64,000 nucleotides of DNA, taken from positions 124,001 through 188,000 of the forward strand of contig JAAKBF010000343.1 of the NCBI GenBank assembly GCA_012656075.1, read 5' to 3'. This document shows, in pieces, positions 10,520-20,870 of the stretch. Every line of letters starts with the position of its first letter. Position 1 is the stretch's first letter. The notes under the pieces are model-generated. The model was not told the DNA's origin. It searched no databases and saw only the letters and a list, made by a program, of their open reading frames with translations. Origin of the DNA: Phytophthora hibernalis (Eukaryota > Oomycota > Peronosporomycetes > Peronosporales > Peronosporaceae). Made by a program: the position numbers and the translations under genes.

Positions 10520-12015
10520 CACCATTTCCCACCCTACTTGCAAGTTTTACAAACCAAGCTGCAAAGTGATAAAAACCGGGTCACTTCAAGTGAACAAAAT
10601 TGGTGCATTTTTCATGTTTTGCAAAATGGATGGGTACACTTTTCAGGCAAACTGTAAACTCCCTCGCACCAGTCATTTTGGCGCGAACTCAAGGCGCCTG
10701 CCGCGCGAATTGCCCCGCGAGAGCTCCCGCTTTCCACACAATGCACTCAGTCCCGCAAATGCCGAGCTCCACGACACCCTCCAAGACGAGCGTTTCCTTC
10801 GAGCGGGCCCAAGCAAAGGTTCGCGTCGTTCGCGCCTTCCAAGAAGGCAAGGACTGGAGAGGGGTGGCCACCGCCAACGACGTCAACTACCACACTGCTG
10901 GCCGAGCCGTCCTCGCTGCCAGCGCGGAACCTTAGCAGCGCGGCGGCTTACGCCCTTCTTCAGTCAAAATGACGGTGGAGGTCATGAGCAAGCTCGAAGA
11001 GCTGATCGACGAGGATTGCCGCATGACACTGGAGCAGCTGCGCGACCGTCTCCACTCCGACCTTGGCGTCGATGTCAGCGTGGCGTCAGTGCATCGCGCG
11101 CTCCAGCGCATGCTTTACTCGACGAAGCGCCTGCGCATCGAGAAGGAGACGATGAACTCAAGCGTCAACAAGGAGAAGCGCAAGGTCTTTGTCGCAGAGT
11201 TGAACAAGCACATCAAGAAGGGTAACATGGTGGTGTTTCAAGACGAGACTAACTTCAATTTATATTTATCTAGAAATGAAGGTTGGTCGCGCATTGGAGA
11301 GCGCGCTGTAGTCCAGCTGCCGCCGTCAAAAGGCAGCAACCTGCACGTCCAAGGCGGCGTCTCAAGCGGGTCCGGGTTGGTACTACTGCAGACTCATGAA
11401 GGCTCTGTCAAGAAGCAAGAGAATGCGCGCTTCATGGCGGATCTTTTCGTCGCTGCTCTCCGATCGGAGGAGTACGAGGAGCTGCAGCCAGCCAAGGTAG
11501 TGATCGTGACTGAAAACGCGCCTGCGCACAGTGAGGTGGAGAGGCTGGCGCGCGAGTTCCTGGCCGCGGATGGCATCGTGAACCTGAACAAGTTCGTCGT
11601 CCTGCGCCTAGGCCCCTACAGTCCGATGCTGAACCCCATCGAGGGGTGCTGGAACTCACTTAAAGCCAAGATGCGTCGGTTCATGGCCGAGAGAAAGCAA
11701 GAGTTTTTGGTGCGTGGTGAATATGCCACGTTGACGGAGCACCGCATGCAGTTGATGAAGGAGGCAGTGGAGTTTGGCAAGACGGTGATTACTGCGCGAC
11801 TTGTGTGGCGTTATGAGAGACACTGCCTGCGTCATTGCTTCGCAGCAGAGAAGGGAGACGACATGAAGCTGGGCGCGTAGTCTAGCTTTGCAGTTTGTTT
11901 GAAAAGTGTACCCATCCATTTTGCAAAACGTGAAAAATGCACTTTTTGCGCTAGTACCCAAAATCCCATTTTGCAGCTTGATTTGAAAATTTTGAGACTT
12001 GGATGGGAAATGGTG
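10520..12015 (+). mobile_element. Tc1/mariner-superfamily element with long terminal inverted repeats
   Basis: The element begins CACCATTTCCCACCC and ends with the inverse, GGATGGGAAATGGTG, flanked on both sides by TA (10,518-10,519 and 12,016-12,017), the Tc1/mariner target-site duplication. Terminal inverted similarity extends about 130-150 bp inward and includes the near-identical inner block GCAAAATGGATGGGTACACT on the left and its mirror on the right. The total length is 1,496 bp and it encloses one transposase gene. It is a recent-looking insertion because both ends are intact. Confidence 0.9.
10741..11880 (+). pseudogene. Tc1/mariner (IS630-like) DDE transposase, one in-frame stop
   Basis: The frame opens at an ATG at 10,741 and runs to TAG at 11,878-11,880, about 380 codons, with one internal TAG at 10,933-10,935. 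An ATG at 10,969 would give a 303-residue product lacking the first DNA-binding helix-turn-helix (AFQEGKDWRGVATANDV). The second helix-turn-helix (TLEQLRDRLHSDLGVDVSVA) is present. The catalytic core shows VVFQDETNFN (first Asp), VIVTENAPAH (second acidic position, normally Asp, here Glu) and YSPMLNPIEGCW (third acidic residue). The internal stop and the Asp-to-Glu change both suggest that this copy is inactive, although its ends could be moved by another transposase. Confidence 0.8.
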
Positions 12016-12017
12016 TA

Positions 12018-12233
12018 GTGATGTACAGAGTTCCCCGGCATTGCTGGGGACCTCTGTACATCGGACCGGCAAAGGGAGAAACGTGGGACCAATAAATTCT
12101 TTCAGGTTAAACGATTTGCAAACGGACTTGTATTGCGATAGAGCAAGGCTTTGTGACAAATGTACTAACTTTGTAAGGTATATACTGATTACGGTTCTCA
12201 CTTTGCCGGGGAACTCTGAACTACGTACATCAC
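12018..12233. mobile_element. MITE-like element with GTGATGTAC ends
   Basis: The left end GTGATGTACAGAGTTCCCCG and the right end CGGGGAACTCTGAACTACG...ATCAC are inverted copies, the right one with a short insertion. The left end is itself a hairpin: ATGTACAGAGTTCCCC near 12,021 pairs with GGGGACCTCTGTACAT ending at 12,061. There is no coding capacity. It directly abuts the TA duplication of the Tc1-type element, so that element probably inserted at its edge. No matching target duplication is visible on the right. Confidence 0.55.
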
Positions 12234-13020
12234 AGGAATGAATGGCTACGTGGCTGTCCAATTTAGCATTTGATTGCTGATAGCTCTATGACCACCGCGC
12301 GCGAGTACAAACAACGACGGAAAAAGACGATCTTGACAGGTGTTAACATTGATAGTATAGAAAAGATAACGTGGGAGACTGAAAAGACGACGTCAGATAT
12401 AATGCATTCGGATTGGTTATTATTAAATTTCAATATCACATCAAAAACAAAAACAAAACGAACTAACAGTAATAAAATAAGGCAAGCGTAGCAAGTGAAA
12501 GTGCGTCTCTCTTCTGTTTGAGGGTGTAGGAAGCTTGTTTTCCCATTTGAAAATGAGAACATGCCGAGCTTTCCAACACCCGGACTATCGTCTGTCACCA
12601 GTCATTTTATTAGAGTCCACAACTTTTATTGATTGGCTAAAATTAATGTATGGACGACAAAAACATTACTAAACGAAGTCGTCTTTTTGTGTCGTACGTA
12701 TTTTTCCGTCGTTATTTGTACAACTGACAATCCCGAGCGTTGGCTGCTTTGCCGTGGTCTTGTACTCGTGTTAGGAATATGCCTCCTAGTTTGGTGTACG
12801 TAGTTGTTTATCGGTGAGTGGGAATCTATTAATACATTTTTGTACAAAAAGTAAGAAACGACGAAGAGACTGGTTACTGTAGTGTGCGGCAAAACAACTA
12901 CTTCACCTTAGGAGCCCATGTGTTGTTACTGGGCAGTGTATGAGAATTGTGTCTCCAACGCGATAATAGGAATACAATCCAGAGCTTCTCCGTGTAAAAC
13001 ACGGCGTTAGTTATGAAAAA
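12234..13020. other. Intergenic stretch, no gene recognised
   Basis: I see no coding sequence or paired repeat here. Base composition is moderately AT-rich with no motif I can name. Confidence 0.4.
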
Positions 13021-13185
13021 TGGAGTTAGAGCAGAGTGACCACACGAAAAATTTCGTGAAAGAAGCCATTGTGCGAACGGCCACGTGATATTGTGGAGCT
13101 TCTAGTACTTCCGTGGGTTGCGGCATTTTTTACTCTTCTTCGTGGTTCAGAATCGTTCGGTGTGTATTGTGCGTTCTGTTCAAAA
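13021..13185 (+). pseudogene. Ankyrin-like family A, copy 5, 5' piece
   Basis: DNA from GAGTGACCACACGAAAAATT through CTTCTTCGTGGTTCAGAATC matches family A copy 4 at about 5,864-6,000, with several small deletions. Similarity ends near 13,180 and resumes near 14,775, so about 1.6 kb of unrelated DNA interrupts the gene. Confidence 0.6.
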
Positions 13186-13307
13186 TTTCCGAGGTCGGTT
13201 CTTTGAATGAACCGACAGCGAACAGACCCAACTTTTGCAAAAGCATATTTTATTCTATTTGCCAAGTTGTTTATGTGACCGACATCATTTACAGCCAGAG
13301 GAAAAAC

Positions 13308-13709
13308 ATGGCCGACGAAAGCGAAGAGGGCGGACTTACTGCAGCATCAGCTAGTCAACAAAACATCGCTTCCGTGTCTCATGTATCACCGTTGACAGCT
13401 CGACCACCAGCGCTCAATCGAGGGGCGCCACCTTCGGTTTTGCACTCAAATGTGCGTGTGTCACCATATCCACTACGGCTAAGGACCCCACCTCAATCTA
13501 CCCCACCTTCTGAGCCTTCTCCGCGTCAGCGAGTCCGTTTTGCATTGGACACTACATCACCGACGGGAGATCAGCACCATCTACAACTAATTGTCCATCC
13601 TATCGTTAAGAATACCGTCGGACAGCGAGACGCTTCCGGAAACGTACTGGGAGACGTTTCTGCTAATAGCGGAACATTTGGTGCACAGCCACTGTTGATG
13701 CGCGAGTGA
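13308..13709 (+). CDS. Hypothetical Pro/Ser-rich protein inside an insertion
   Basis: An ATG in good context (AAAACATGG) opens a 133-codon frame. The protein starts MADESEEGGLTAASASQQN and continues with a Pro/Ser/Arg-rich disordered region (SPYPLRLRTPPQSTPPSEPS). There is no signal peptide, membrane segment or domain. Just upstream is a GTCGGTTC/GAACCGAC hairpin (13,194-13,216). The 3' end overlaps the minus-strand transposase remnant by a few bases. It could be the start of a longer gene broken by that transposon, or a transposon-encoded protein. Confidence 0.4.
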   Translation: MADESEEGGLTAASASQQNIASVSHVSPLTARPPALNRGAPPSVLHSNVRVSPYPLRLRTPPQSTPPSEPSPRQRVRFALDTTSPTGDQHHLQLIVHPIVKNTVGQRDASGNVLGDVSANSGTFGAQPLLMRE

Positions 13710-13922
13710 AAACCTTCTACCGGTGCTTGTGTGAGACCGTTGGTAGGTGCCAGTCTCCTCATAAGTGTTAATCCAATTTCCAATTGTCTTGACCGACTTG
13801 TGGTAGATGTGAGAGAGATCTACACGCGAAAATCCGAGACAGTAAAAACCGTAGAGGCAATGGAAGACAGTGTTAGGATGAGCATGCTGCCTCGTGACTG
13901 CCTCTTCCTTATTGTGCGGCAA
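13690..13922 (-). pseudogene. Tc1/IS630-like transposase, N-terminal HTH remnant
   Basis: The minus strand encodes FYCLGFSRVDLSHIYHKSVK then TIGNWINTYEETGTYQR and FSLAHQQWL, the helix-turn-helix plus following helix seen at the N-terminus of oomycete Tc1/IS630-like transposases. Coding similarity stops after QQWL, with no DDE core. It differs clearly from the transposase at 10.7-11.9 kb, so it is a second family. Confidence 0.6.
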
Positions 13923-14079
13923 ACGTTAAGATATTAGACCTGCAGCTACATTATCCACAACAAAACCACCAATACGCAATCGTGTGAGTAAGTGATAATG
14001 ATCAATAGGTGTAAGCTATACATACCGCACGAGATCTCCCGTCAAATTAGTGCAAACGGCCACGTTTGCTGCCACCAAC

Positions 14080-14620
14080 GCAGATGTCGCAGGCAAACGT
14101 CTCGCTGCTACTGCTCACGCAGGTGTCGCTGGCGAAGGTCTCGATGACGTCGCTGGGGAGGTTTCGCTGCTGTCGCTCGCGTAGGTATGGCTGATGAAGG
14201 TCTCGACGCATAAGCTTCTCACGCCGGCGTCGCTGGCGGATGTCTCGCTGCTCACGCAGGTGTCACTACTGTAGGTGTCGCTGGCGGAGGTCTCTCTGCA
14301 AGAGCTGCTCACGCTGGCGTCGCTGGTGGGGTCTGCCTGCAAGAGCTGCCCACGCCGGCGTCGATGGCGTCGCTGGCGGAGGTCTCGCTGCTGTCGCTCG
14401 TGTGGGTCTGGCTGATGAAGGTCTCGACGCCTAAGCTGCTCACGCCGGTGTCGTTGGCGGAGGTCTCGCTGCCCGAGCTGCTCACGCCGGTGTCGCTGGC
14501 GGAGGTCTGACTGCTACTGCCCACGTCGGTATCACCAGCGAAGAGCTTGCTGCTACAGCTCACGCTGGCGTCGCTGGTGGAGGTCTCACCGCTACTGCCT
14601 CTTGCGGAGTTAACTCTCGC
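14080..14620 (-). repeat. Coding-type minisatellite, about 39-bp units
   Basis: Roughly a dozen degenerate copies of a unit like TCGCTGGCGGAGGTCTCGCT plus CTGCTCACGCCGGTG follow one another, with longer composite units interspersed. On the minus strand the unit reads as a 13-residue Ser/Thr/Asp repeat (SETSASDTGVSSS and variants), open in one frame from 14,563 to 14,309 and in another from 14,342 to 14,115. The reading frame is largely kept between units, which suggests a repeat that was once translated. Confidence 0.75.
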
Positions 14621-14769
14621 GGCGGTCTTGGAGCTGCCGGGACTCTTGATGCCCTGCAGACTAATGGCTGCCCCAGGGAAAGAAAAACAGTTTTGACCAA
14701 TCAGAGCACAACGTCTATTCGTTGGCGATTTTACTGAAAGCCCAAAATCGGCAAATTTAGACGGGATTC

Positions 14770-15963
14770 ACAAACTATTTTTTAAAAGATACTGCCGCTA
14801 AGATTGGACATGTCGACGGGGTGAAATTTATGGTTCAGCATGCTAGGGAAGATGGTTACTCGCGATTGTACAGTATTCGATATGGCCCGTGGTGGACACG
14901 TTGTCGCTGGTAATTGCTGGGAAGCATGCTGACGTGGCGGATGTTTTGATGAATGACAGTGGTATGATCTGGAACCTATTAATACTTACAGAAATCCACG
15001 AAGCAGTGAGAACGGGGCAGAAACATATTGCTCACAAGATTTGTGAGCATTACCCTCAGCAGTGTGGTGGCAAAAACTTGTTCGTTGAACTGGCGGTCGC
15101 GGGTATTGTGATGCAGTGGAATATTTGTACACCAACGGGCATGATGACAACGGGCAGGTCGCGAAAGCCTTCGTACGTGCAGCCAAGTCTGCAAAAATGA
15201 ACGTGGTCCAGTTCCTGCTTGCCACTGGCCGCGTGTCCTCGGATTCATTCGGTAAGGCATTTATAACTGCGTGCTGCGGATGCGGCAACAGTTTGGACAC
15301 CGTCGTATTTTTGTACAATTTGTAGCGTGTATCTCCCCAGGGTATCAACCGAGCATTTGCGACGGCAAATAGTGTTGGGGTAATGGAATAAGAACGAATC
15401 CATTTCGGAGGAGGTTAGGATTGCTGTTTTCAAGAAATCCACTTACAGAAAGCATGCCGATAGAGTGCGATTTTTGAACACACATTTCATCCGAGTTGAT
15501 CGAGAAGGCCTTCGTCCAAGCAGCAAAAGACAATCAACAAAAAACTGTGGACTGCTTGTGCAACGATGGTCGTCTATCCGCCGAAGTAAGAGCTCAGGTG
15601 TTTGTGGATTTTGCTGCGGCTGGTAAATGGGACTTGATAAAAACCGTGTACGATACACAGCGCACTCCTCCTGATTCTGAAAGGATTCATCGAAGCTGCT
15701 CACCGCGGACGTCAAGGCATTCTAAAGATGATTATGAAATTGCTCTCCGATGAAAAGCACGTTCCACGAGAATTCAAAAACAAAACTTTGTCGCAGCAGC
15801 TCGTTACGGCCAGATGCCGGTCTTGCGCATTGTCTGCGAAAACGAAGATGCAAAGTGGCCACTGGAAGTTTTGAAGGAAGCGCTTGACGTGGCAGGAGGA
15901 AACCGCAAAATGGCGCACTTTATTCGCAAGCTAGCTTGCGACCAGGTCTCCAAGGGGCCTTGA
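14770..15963 (+). pseudogene. Ankyrin-like family A, copy 5, main part
   Basis: Family A helices are read over several frames: AKIGHVDGVKFMVQHA near 14,800, KNLFVELAVAG near 15,070, AKMNVVQFLLATGRVSSDSF near 15,195, AFVQAAKDNQQKTVDCLCND near 15,510 and AARYGQMPVLRIVCENEDAK near 15,800. The C-terminal signature WPLEVLKEALDVA follows and a TGA ends it at 15,961-15,963. Frame changes near 15,110, 15,325, 15,480 and 15,700 prevent a single product. Unlike copy 4 it keeps the family C-terminus. Confidence 0.7.
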
Positions 15964-16119
15964 AGCTTAACTGTACAGTATACAATGACAGTGCCACCTC
16001 AGGGGAAAAAGTTTCCAACAACATCGACCGGATATGTGCTCGATCCTACCGCTCAGTAACATGCAGACTCTGGGAAGCGATAGACAACATGCGTAAATTG
16101 CAGCGCTTGTAGTCGGCTG

Positions 16120-16941
16120 CATGAAATTCGCTGTTTTCGCCATATTCTTGCTAAGGCAACACATGTCCACTTTTTCTTTTTGATATCCTGAGGAAAGCCC
16201 AGCAACCGGTGGGTGTCAAATACAACGACAACGTTCCTGTCGATTGGCATCACTTCCATGCGAGGAGTCTCAAACTCGCCATCCACAATCGACTCCAAAC
16301 GATATTCACGAGCTTCGAGCCTTGGACTAATATGCACGCAGAGAACATGCGGATATCGTCGCCACACATTTGCCTTGAAATTCAAGCTCAGACCGTCATT
16401 GTCGGTTCCCCAGGTTTGATACACACCTACTTCCAATTTCAGCGTCTGAAACTCATCCCAGCCAAATCTCATCGTTTCAACTAAGTGGTAACTCGAACTG
16501 AAGCCAGAATCGGGCTTTATAATCCAAGTTCGTCAGCCAAAGCATTCAAAATTTGAACGCATTTAATGAGTTAAGTGGGAACTTCCTCGGCCGCGGAGGT
16601 GAGTGCTTCGAGTGCCGGTTGCGGTTAAGACAGCAAAGGAAATGGCACTAACTGTCATGCCGTGAAGAGTACCTGGCAGCTCGACGATAAAAATTGCACA
16701 GCAGCATCGACGGTGGGAGAGTTTGCTCTTCAGACTCTGCATAGGGCCCCCAATCATCTCGCGACGCAGCACAAAGCACGAAGGGGGTCCCCTCGACGCC
16801 ACAGGGGGAGCAGTGAGTTTTTGACTTCCTCCCAGTCGAGACGCCTGGTTGCTGCGTGGATCCTGCGCACCGCCATGCTTCTCGAGTGCAGAAATTGTCA
16901 GTGGTTCGTTGCCTGGTTTCAGTTTTAAGTGTATCCATCAA
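16120..16941 (-). pseudogene. Family X protein, copy 2 (frameshifted)
   Basis: The N-terminal piece (FVLCAASRDDW, then IFIVELPGTLHG) lies at about 16,600-16,830 in two frames, with a stop before the central piece. The central part at 16,053-16,472 reads FGWDEFQTLKLEVGVYQTWG, TDNDGLSLNFKANVWRRYPH, EYRLESIVDGEFETPRM and VFDTHRLLGFPQD, then diverges. An upstream start-like peptide (MAVRRIHAATRRLDWEEVKN, ATG near 16,876) suggests the native N-terminus. It occupies the same position as copy 1 relative to ankyrin copy 5. Confidence 0.6.
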
Positions 16942-17200
16942 ATGGATGTAGACACCGAACGTGCTTCGAGATCTTTACCAGTTGAAAAAGCACCTTATCT
17001 TCGAGGAACACTGGCGCTTCGTGAAAGCCTCAGACACGCGTTTGCTCTGCCTTGTGGAATAACCATAACGATATTAATTGAAAGTCATCCAACAACTTGG
17101 GGTTGTTGTGTTTCCAGTGCTCTGCTATGAAAATAATGAAGAATTCTAGTTTTGGCATCGTCGTCTAGATGAAATACATTGGTTGGATCAATGCTCGGAG

Positions 17201-17398
17201 TTATAACCTGATGAATACGCATAGTGTCTTCACATTAAACACAGCGGCGTTCAGGGATGTGCTGGCCGCAGTTACTTCATCGGTCTCGTCAACACTAGCT
17301 CCACCGCCTAATTGTCTGCGAGAAGAGCTAACCGGTAGACTGAGCAGCAGCTCTGCGTTGTCTGAGTACAACTGACCTCCACGGCCGGTTCGTCGCAC
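17201..17398 (-). pseudogene. Family Y fragment, copy 2
   Basis: The minus strand reads LYSDNAELLLSLPVSSSRRQ and LNAAVFNVKTLCVF, closely matching the fragment at 7.6-7.9 kb, then stops. Surrounding non-coding DNA is also alike, confirming a segmental duplication. Confidence 0.4.
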
Positions 17399-17643
17399 TT
17401 GATGTGCTGTTTAAGTTCACTAGTTCGAAGTATGTACAGTCATTTGCTCAATGTTCTGCTTTAGGTCTGACTTGCCGCCGGCCTTAGTTAAAATCACCTT
17501 ACGAAATTGTTGCGAGTTAGTACGAGACTCATTCGAAATGCTATCGCAATTGGCTTAGGCGTCGGGTACGTGTGGAATCTTTAGAGCTGAAACTGTTTTA
17601 ACGACTCCTGAAGAAAAAGGTCTTTAACGAGTATTGTTCGCGG

Positions 17644-17865
17644 TTATTGAGATGATCAGCAAGTGCAATAATTATATTCAAGTACGAGAATGACAAAATG
17701 TGGCAGTGCAAGTCCATTGCGCGATTTTTCAGGAGTACATATCAGATGCTCCGCGAGCACAGCCAAATTTAAGATGCTTGGCGAGTGCGGTTGCCATTTC
17801 AGGATGTACTCGGACGGTGTTGGTATTCTTAGGAAATCTGCCAGTTTTGCCGAGCATCTCAATAA
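17644..17865. mobile_element. MITE-like element M1, copy 2
   Basis: The ends TTATTGAGATGATCAGCAAG and TTTTGCCGAGCATCTCAATAA are inverted repeats of about 19 bp. The interior matches the middle of the 8.07-8.52 kb copy (GCCAAATTTAAGATGCTTGG, CATTTCAGGATGTACTCGGA). At 222 bp it is a shorter version of that element. Confidence 0.6.
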
Positions 17866-18184
17866 CAGTTGTACACGTGAAAACTCCAAAATGTTCTGGA
17901 AATATTTTTCCGGAACAAAATTCCGCCACAAATTTCTCGTAGACAACAGAAAAACGGTATGGTCAAATTTCCTCATGCACGAGCTAACGGTAGACGGCGA
18001 CGGTTGCATTAGCTTCATCAACCTACGGCGCACAATGAAAAACCGATGACTGGCTGTGGTTGCCGACTATCGGAGCTCAAGAGGTATCATGAGGTTTGAG
18101 GATTTTGTTGCTGTATTCAGGGTAGTGAGGATTGTTGACTGTGAGTAGCACGGTCCTCGTCCTCTTAACGCAAATAAGAGTTTC

Positions 18185-18706
18185 TTAAGTGCCTACATTA
18201 ATTAACGTTACTATGGAGTCGCAGGAGTTGACAAGAACTCCAAGTATGCGAGCGATTTTGCTTTGGTACGCATTTCGAGTTTGCTTGTATCGTCGGGGTC
18301 CTTGTTCGCGTCCAAAAGCGTTGATACTACCAGCTAGCTGACAACATCGTCGGGTTGTGTAAAGGGCCTGCTTGTCCGCTCCAAAACGCTCCAACCCAGC
18401 AAGTCTAGTATGACTTCGTCTTCCACCTGCCATCGCCCTTGTACACCAGTCTGTAGTTACTCGTGTCAGGAAGCAAAACCTTGGCCAGTTTGTTGAGAAT
18501 TTTTGCTTCTTCGTCAGTTCAACGGGCACTGCTTTTGGAAGTTTTGGGCCAAAAGGTGAGCGAATTATGAAAAGTCTCTCCTCGGCGGTGGTATCGTCGT
18601 TTGAGGTCGCGGATTTGGTGATGGCGCCTTGACGTAGTGAACTTGCTTCGCTGCACGCGACAAGAACGACGGCTGCAACCAATACGAGGACGGAACCGAG
18701 GTGCAT
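18185..18706 (-). CDS. RxLR-like secreted protein paralogue with frameshifted new C-terminus
   Basis: From an ATG at 18,706 the first about 65 residues nearly match the protein at 8.6-8.9 kb: signal peptide (MHLGSVLVLVAAVVLVACSE), degenerate SSLRQ and AEER. One A is missing in the run within the KKQKF codons near 18,500, compared with the other copy. The frame then changes and stays open for about 100 more codons (to 18,185), giving a 173-residue product with an unrelated Arg-rich tail. Upstream DNA is also duplicated. Either this is a decayed copy, or the shift created a longer effector-like protein, or the missing base is an assembly error. Confidence 0.55.
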   Translation of the reverse strand: MHLGSVLVLVAAVVLVACSEASSLRQGAITKSATSNDDTTAEERLFIIRSPFGPKLPKAVPVELTKKQKFSTNWPRFCFLTRVTTDWCTRAMAGGRRSHTRLAGLERFGADKQALYTTRRCCQLAGSINAFGREQGPRRYKQTRNAYQSKIARILGVLVNSCDSIVTLINVGT

Positions 18707-18809
18707 CTTGGACTTCTTCTGATATTGTGGCGGTGTTAGTAAGCTTGAGTAAAAGCAAGAATGCTGTCCAGAGGGAACTTGCAATACATGTACGTCGCTG
18801 TTCAGCATT

Positions 18810-20870
18810 CACGCGTGACTCGGCTGTTTGTTTTTGTAGGGTGCAGATCTGTTCGAAGCTTCATCCGGATGGTGAAAAGGGTAAACAAATTGACAGCATC
18901 AGCAAAAACGCAGTCGAGTCATATCTAATTCGTTAGCATTTCGATTCAAAAGTGGTTGCGCAGCTGATCATTCTCCATACCGGTACTTCAACGGCCATTT
19001 TGTGTGCGACGGAGAAACTAATAATTATTAATACACAAGCAACTATGTGTACGCGATCTATACAGGCGAGGTTCTGACGAAAAAGCTTGTCAGGAAAATG
19101 CTGCGGCAATCGGCGCATGATAGGATATCTGATTTACTTGAATAGTAAATAGAGGGCCATTTGTCTATATCAGCTGCTTAATCGACGATATACTATCCAC
19201 TTAACCCCATTACTCGCGTATATCACGGCCCACGTGACACGCTAAAAGTTAGCCGAGTGTTCAAGGATGATCCCTAATTTGAGGCATATCTTTGACAGTA
19301 AACACAGCTCTATGTTGAGCCCCACGCACTCACACACGATGGGACTGCTCGTTTTTTTGTTGGGCAAATGACAGAATCCGTGGTGATCGGATTTTTATTT
19401 TTATGTGCCAACTGACGATTTGTGTGCCAGGAGCCGTGGTGAACAAATCCATAATGCCAACAGGCGAACTTAACGACAAAAGGCGTGGTTGTGTGTCCAG
19501 CCGAAGAAGCGTTCGGCCGCGGACATCTCCTGCAAAGGTGTTCGCATGCAAACATCGAAACATACTCACTATTCAGGTAGGGCCATAAAACTTCGTGGAA
19601 AGTCTTCGTGGCGCAATTGGCTATGGCCCGTAAGCTTAACCATAATGCAACGGATACCCGTAGCGTTGGGGTATTCGTAGCATACACCTTCTCACCTACT
19701 TCGAGGAATATAGCGGACGCTGTGCACATGCCTGCCCAGAAAGCTGTCGAAAGGGGGTCTGAAAGCGGACACGCAAATTCGCTAAGTGTGCACGTTTTGG
19801 CACTGCAACAACAGCAACATTGCTATGGAGGTGCAGTCTATCGCGAAGCAGCAAGCGTAAATGTAGGCTACTAGCATACATCATTGGGGGCTGGACAACG
19901 TATGCCCAAGCCTTAAAATCTCTCTAGGCGGCGGGGGTGATCGATCAGGAAACGTGGTTGGCAAATCAGCCACGTCTATCACCACGCTTTCTGCATTTAA
20001 TTTTAAATCACTACGGATTTTGTCATTTGCCTGCGTTTTGTTGGATCATGCGGCACCCTGCTGGAAAACTATGAAACAAATCAATCGAAAATGCCCAGCG
20101 ATTGATATGATAGCACCGGTTTTGTTGTTTGCATGTATTTTTACCTATATTTTAGAGTTCTATTTCAGACTTCATCATTTATAAAACCGTCTTGTCGCCC
20201 TGGGTAAAACAGAGCCTTATTTTCTGCTTTATTTACTACCTTCTACAACGAATATTTTTTTACGAAGTGCGTAAAAGCGACCTGCCTCGGAAGCTCCGCG
20301 GAGATCGCGCCGCCGGCGTGCTACGTCTATGCGGCTATCTGCGAGGCCTGCAAGTGCTCTGACGCTACGCGCAAATTGATCAGTAAGACCCGCAAGGAGC
20401 GCGCCTCTCGTATCGTGTAGGGCTTCCATCGGCATACGACGTTCTCGTGGGTGGTTTAGGGGCGGTCTAGGTGGGGTGAAGATCGCCGTATTAAAAATAA
20501 CAGCGAGGGCAACTGCACGCCGCCGTCGGGGCTCCAGTATCATATTGTTCCGTTTGGTCTCGGGCACTGGATCGTTACTTTCTTAGAGTGGTATGCTGCG
20601 ATTTTCTTTATTGGCTACATGTAGTACTAGTGATTCTAGTTGTCTGCATACTGTAACAAGCTTTGATCTTGTAAGACAAGAAACATTTAATGAACGCATT
20701 AGTGTAGAACAATAATAGTCCGCTTTACAACAACTCTTGCAATGGCTTAGCATTGCTTGTGGTAAAGTGGCAGATTGTCAAGGGCGACACGTTGTTGATG
20801 TGATGCGTTGCTTGGAAGGCAAATGCCGAAGTGAGTTGATTAGTTTACTTAACCTTCTCTACTAGTCCTT
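18810..20870. other. Repeat-derived stretch, no gene recognised
   Basis: Minus-strand frames at 19,310-19,729 and 20,229-20,567 (the latter very Arg-rich, RRRRDLRGASEAGRFYALRK) are open, but I cannot assign them. A word near 20,047 (ATGCGGCACCCTGCTGGAAA) repeats the one at about 9,940 in inverse orientation. TACCGGTA lies at 18,978-18,985 and TACATGTA at 18,785 and 20,616. The stretch probably consists of degraded transposon DNA. Confidence 0.4.

Noticed and set aside
14080..14620. Regularly repeated units suggesting a CRISPR array
   Set aside because: The units are contiguous and degenerate with no unique spacers, the repeat keeps a coding frame, and the organism is a eukaryote. It is a minisatellite.
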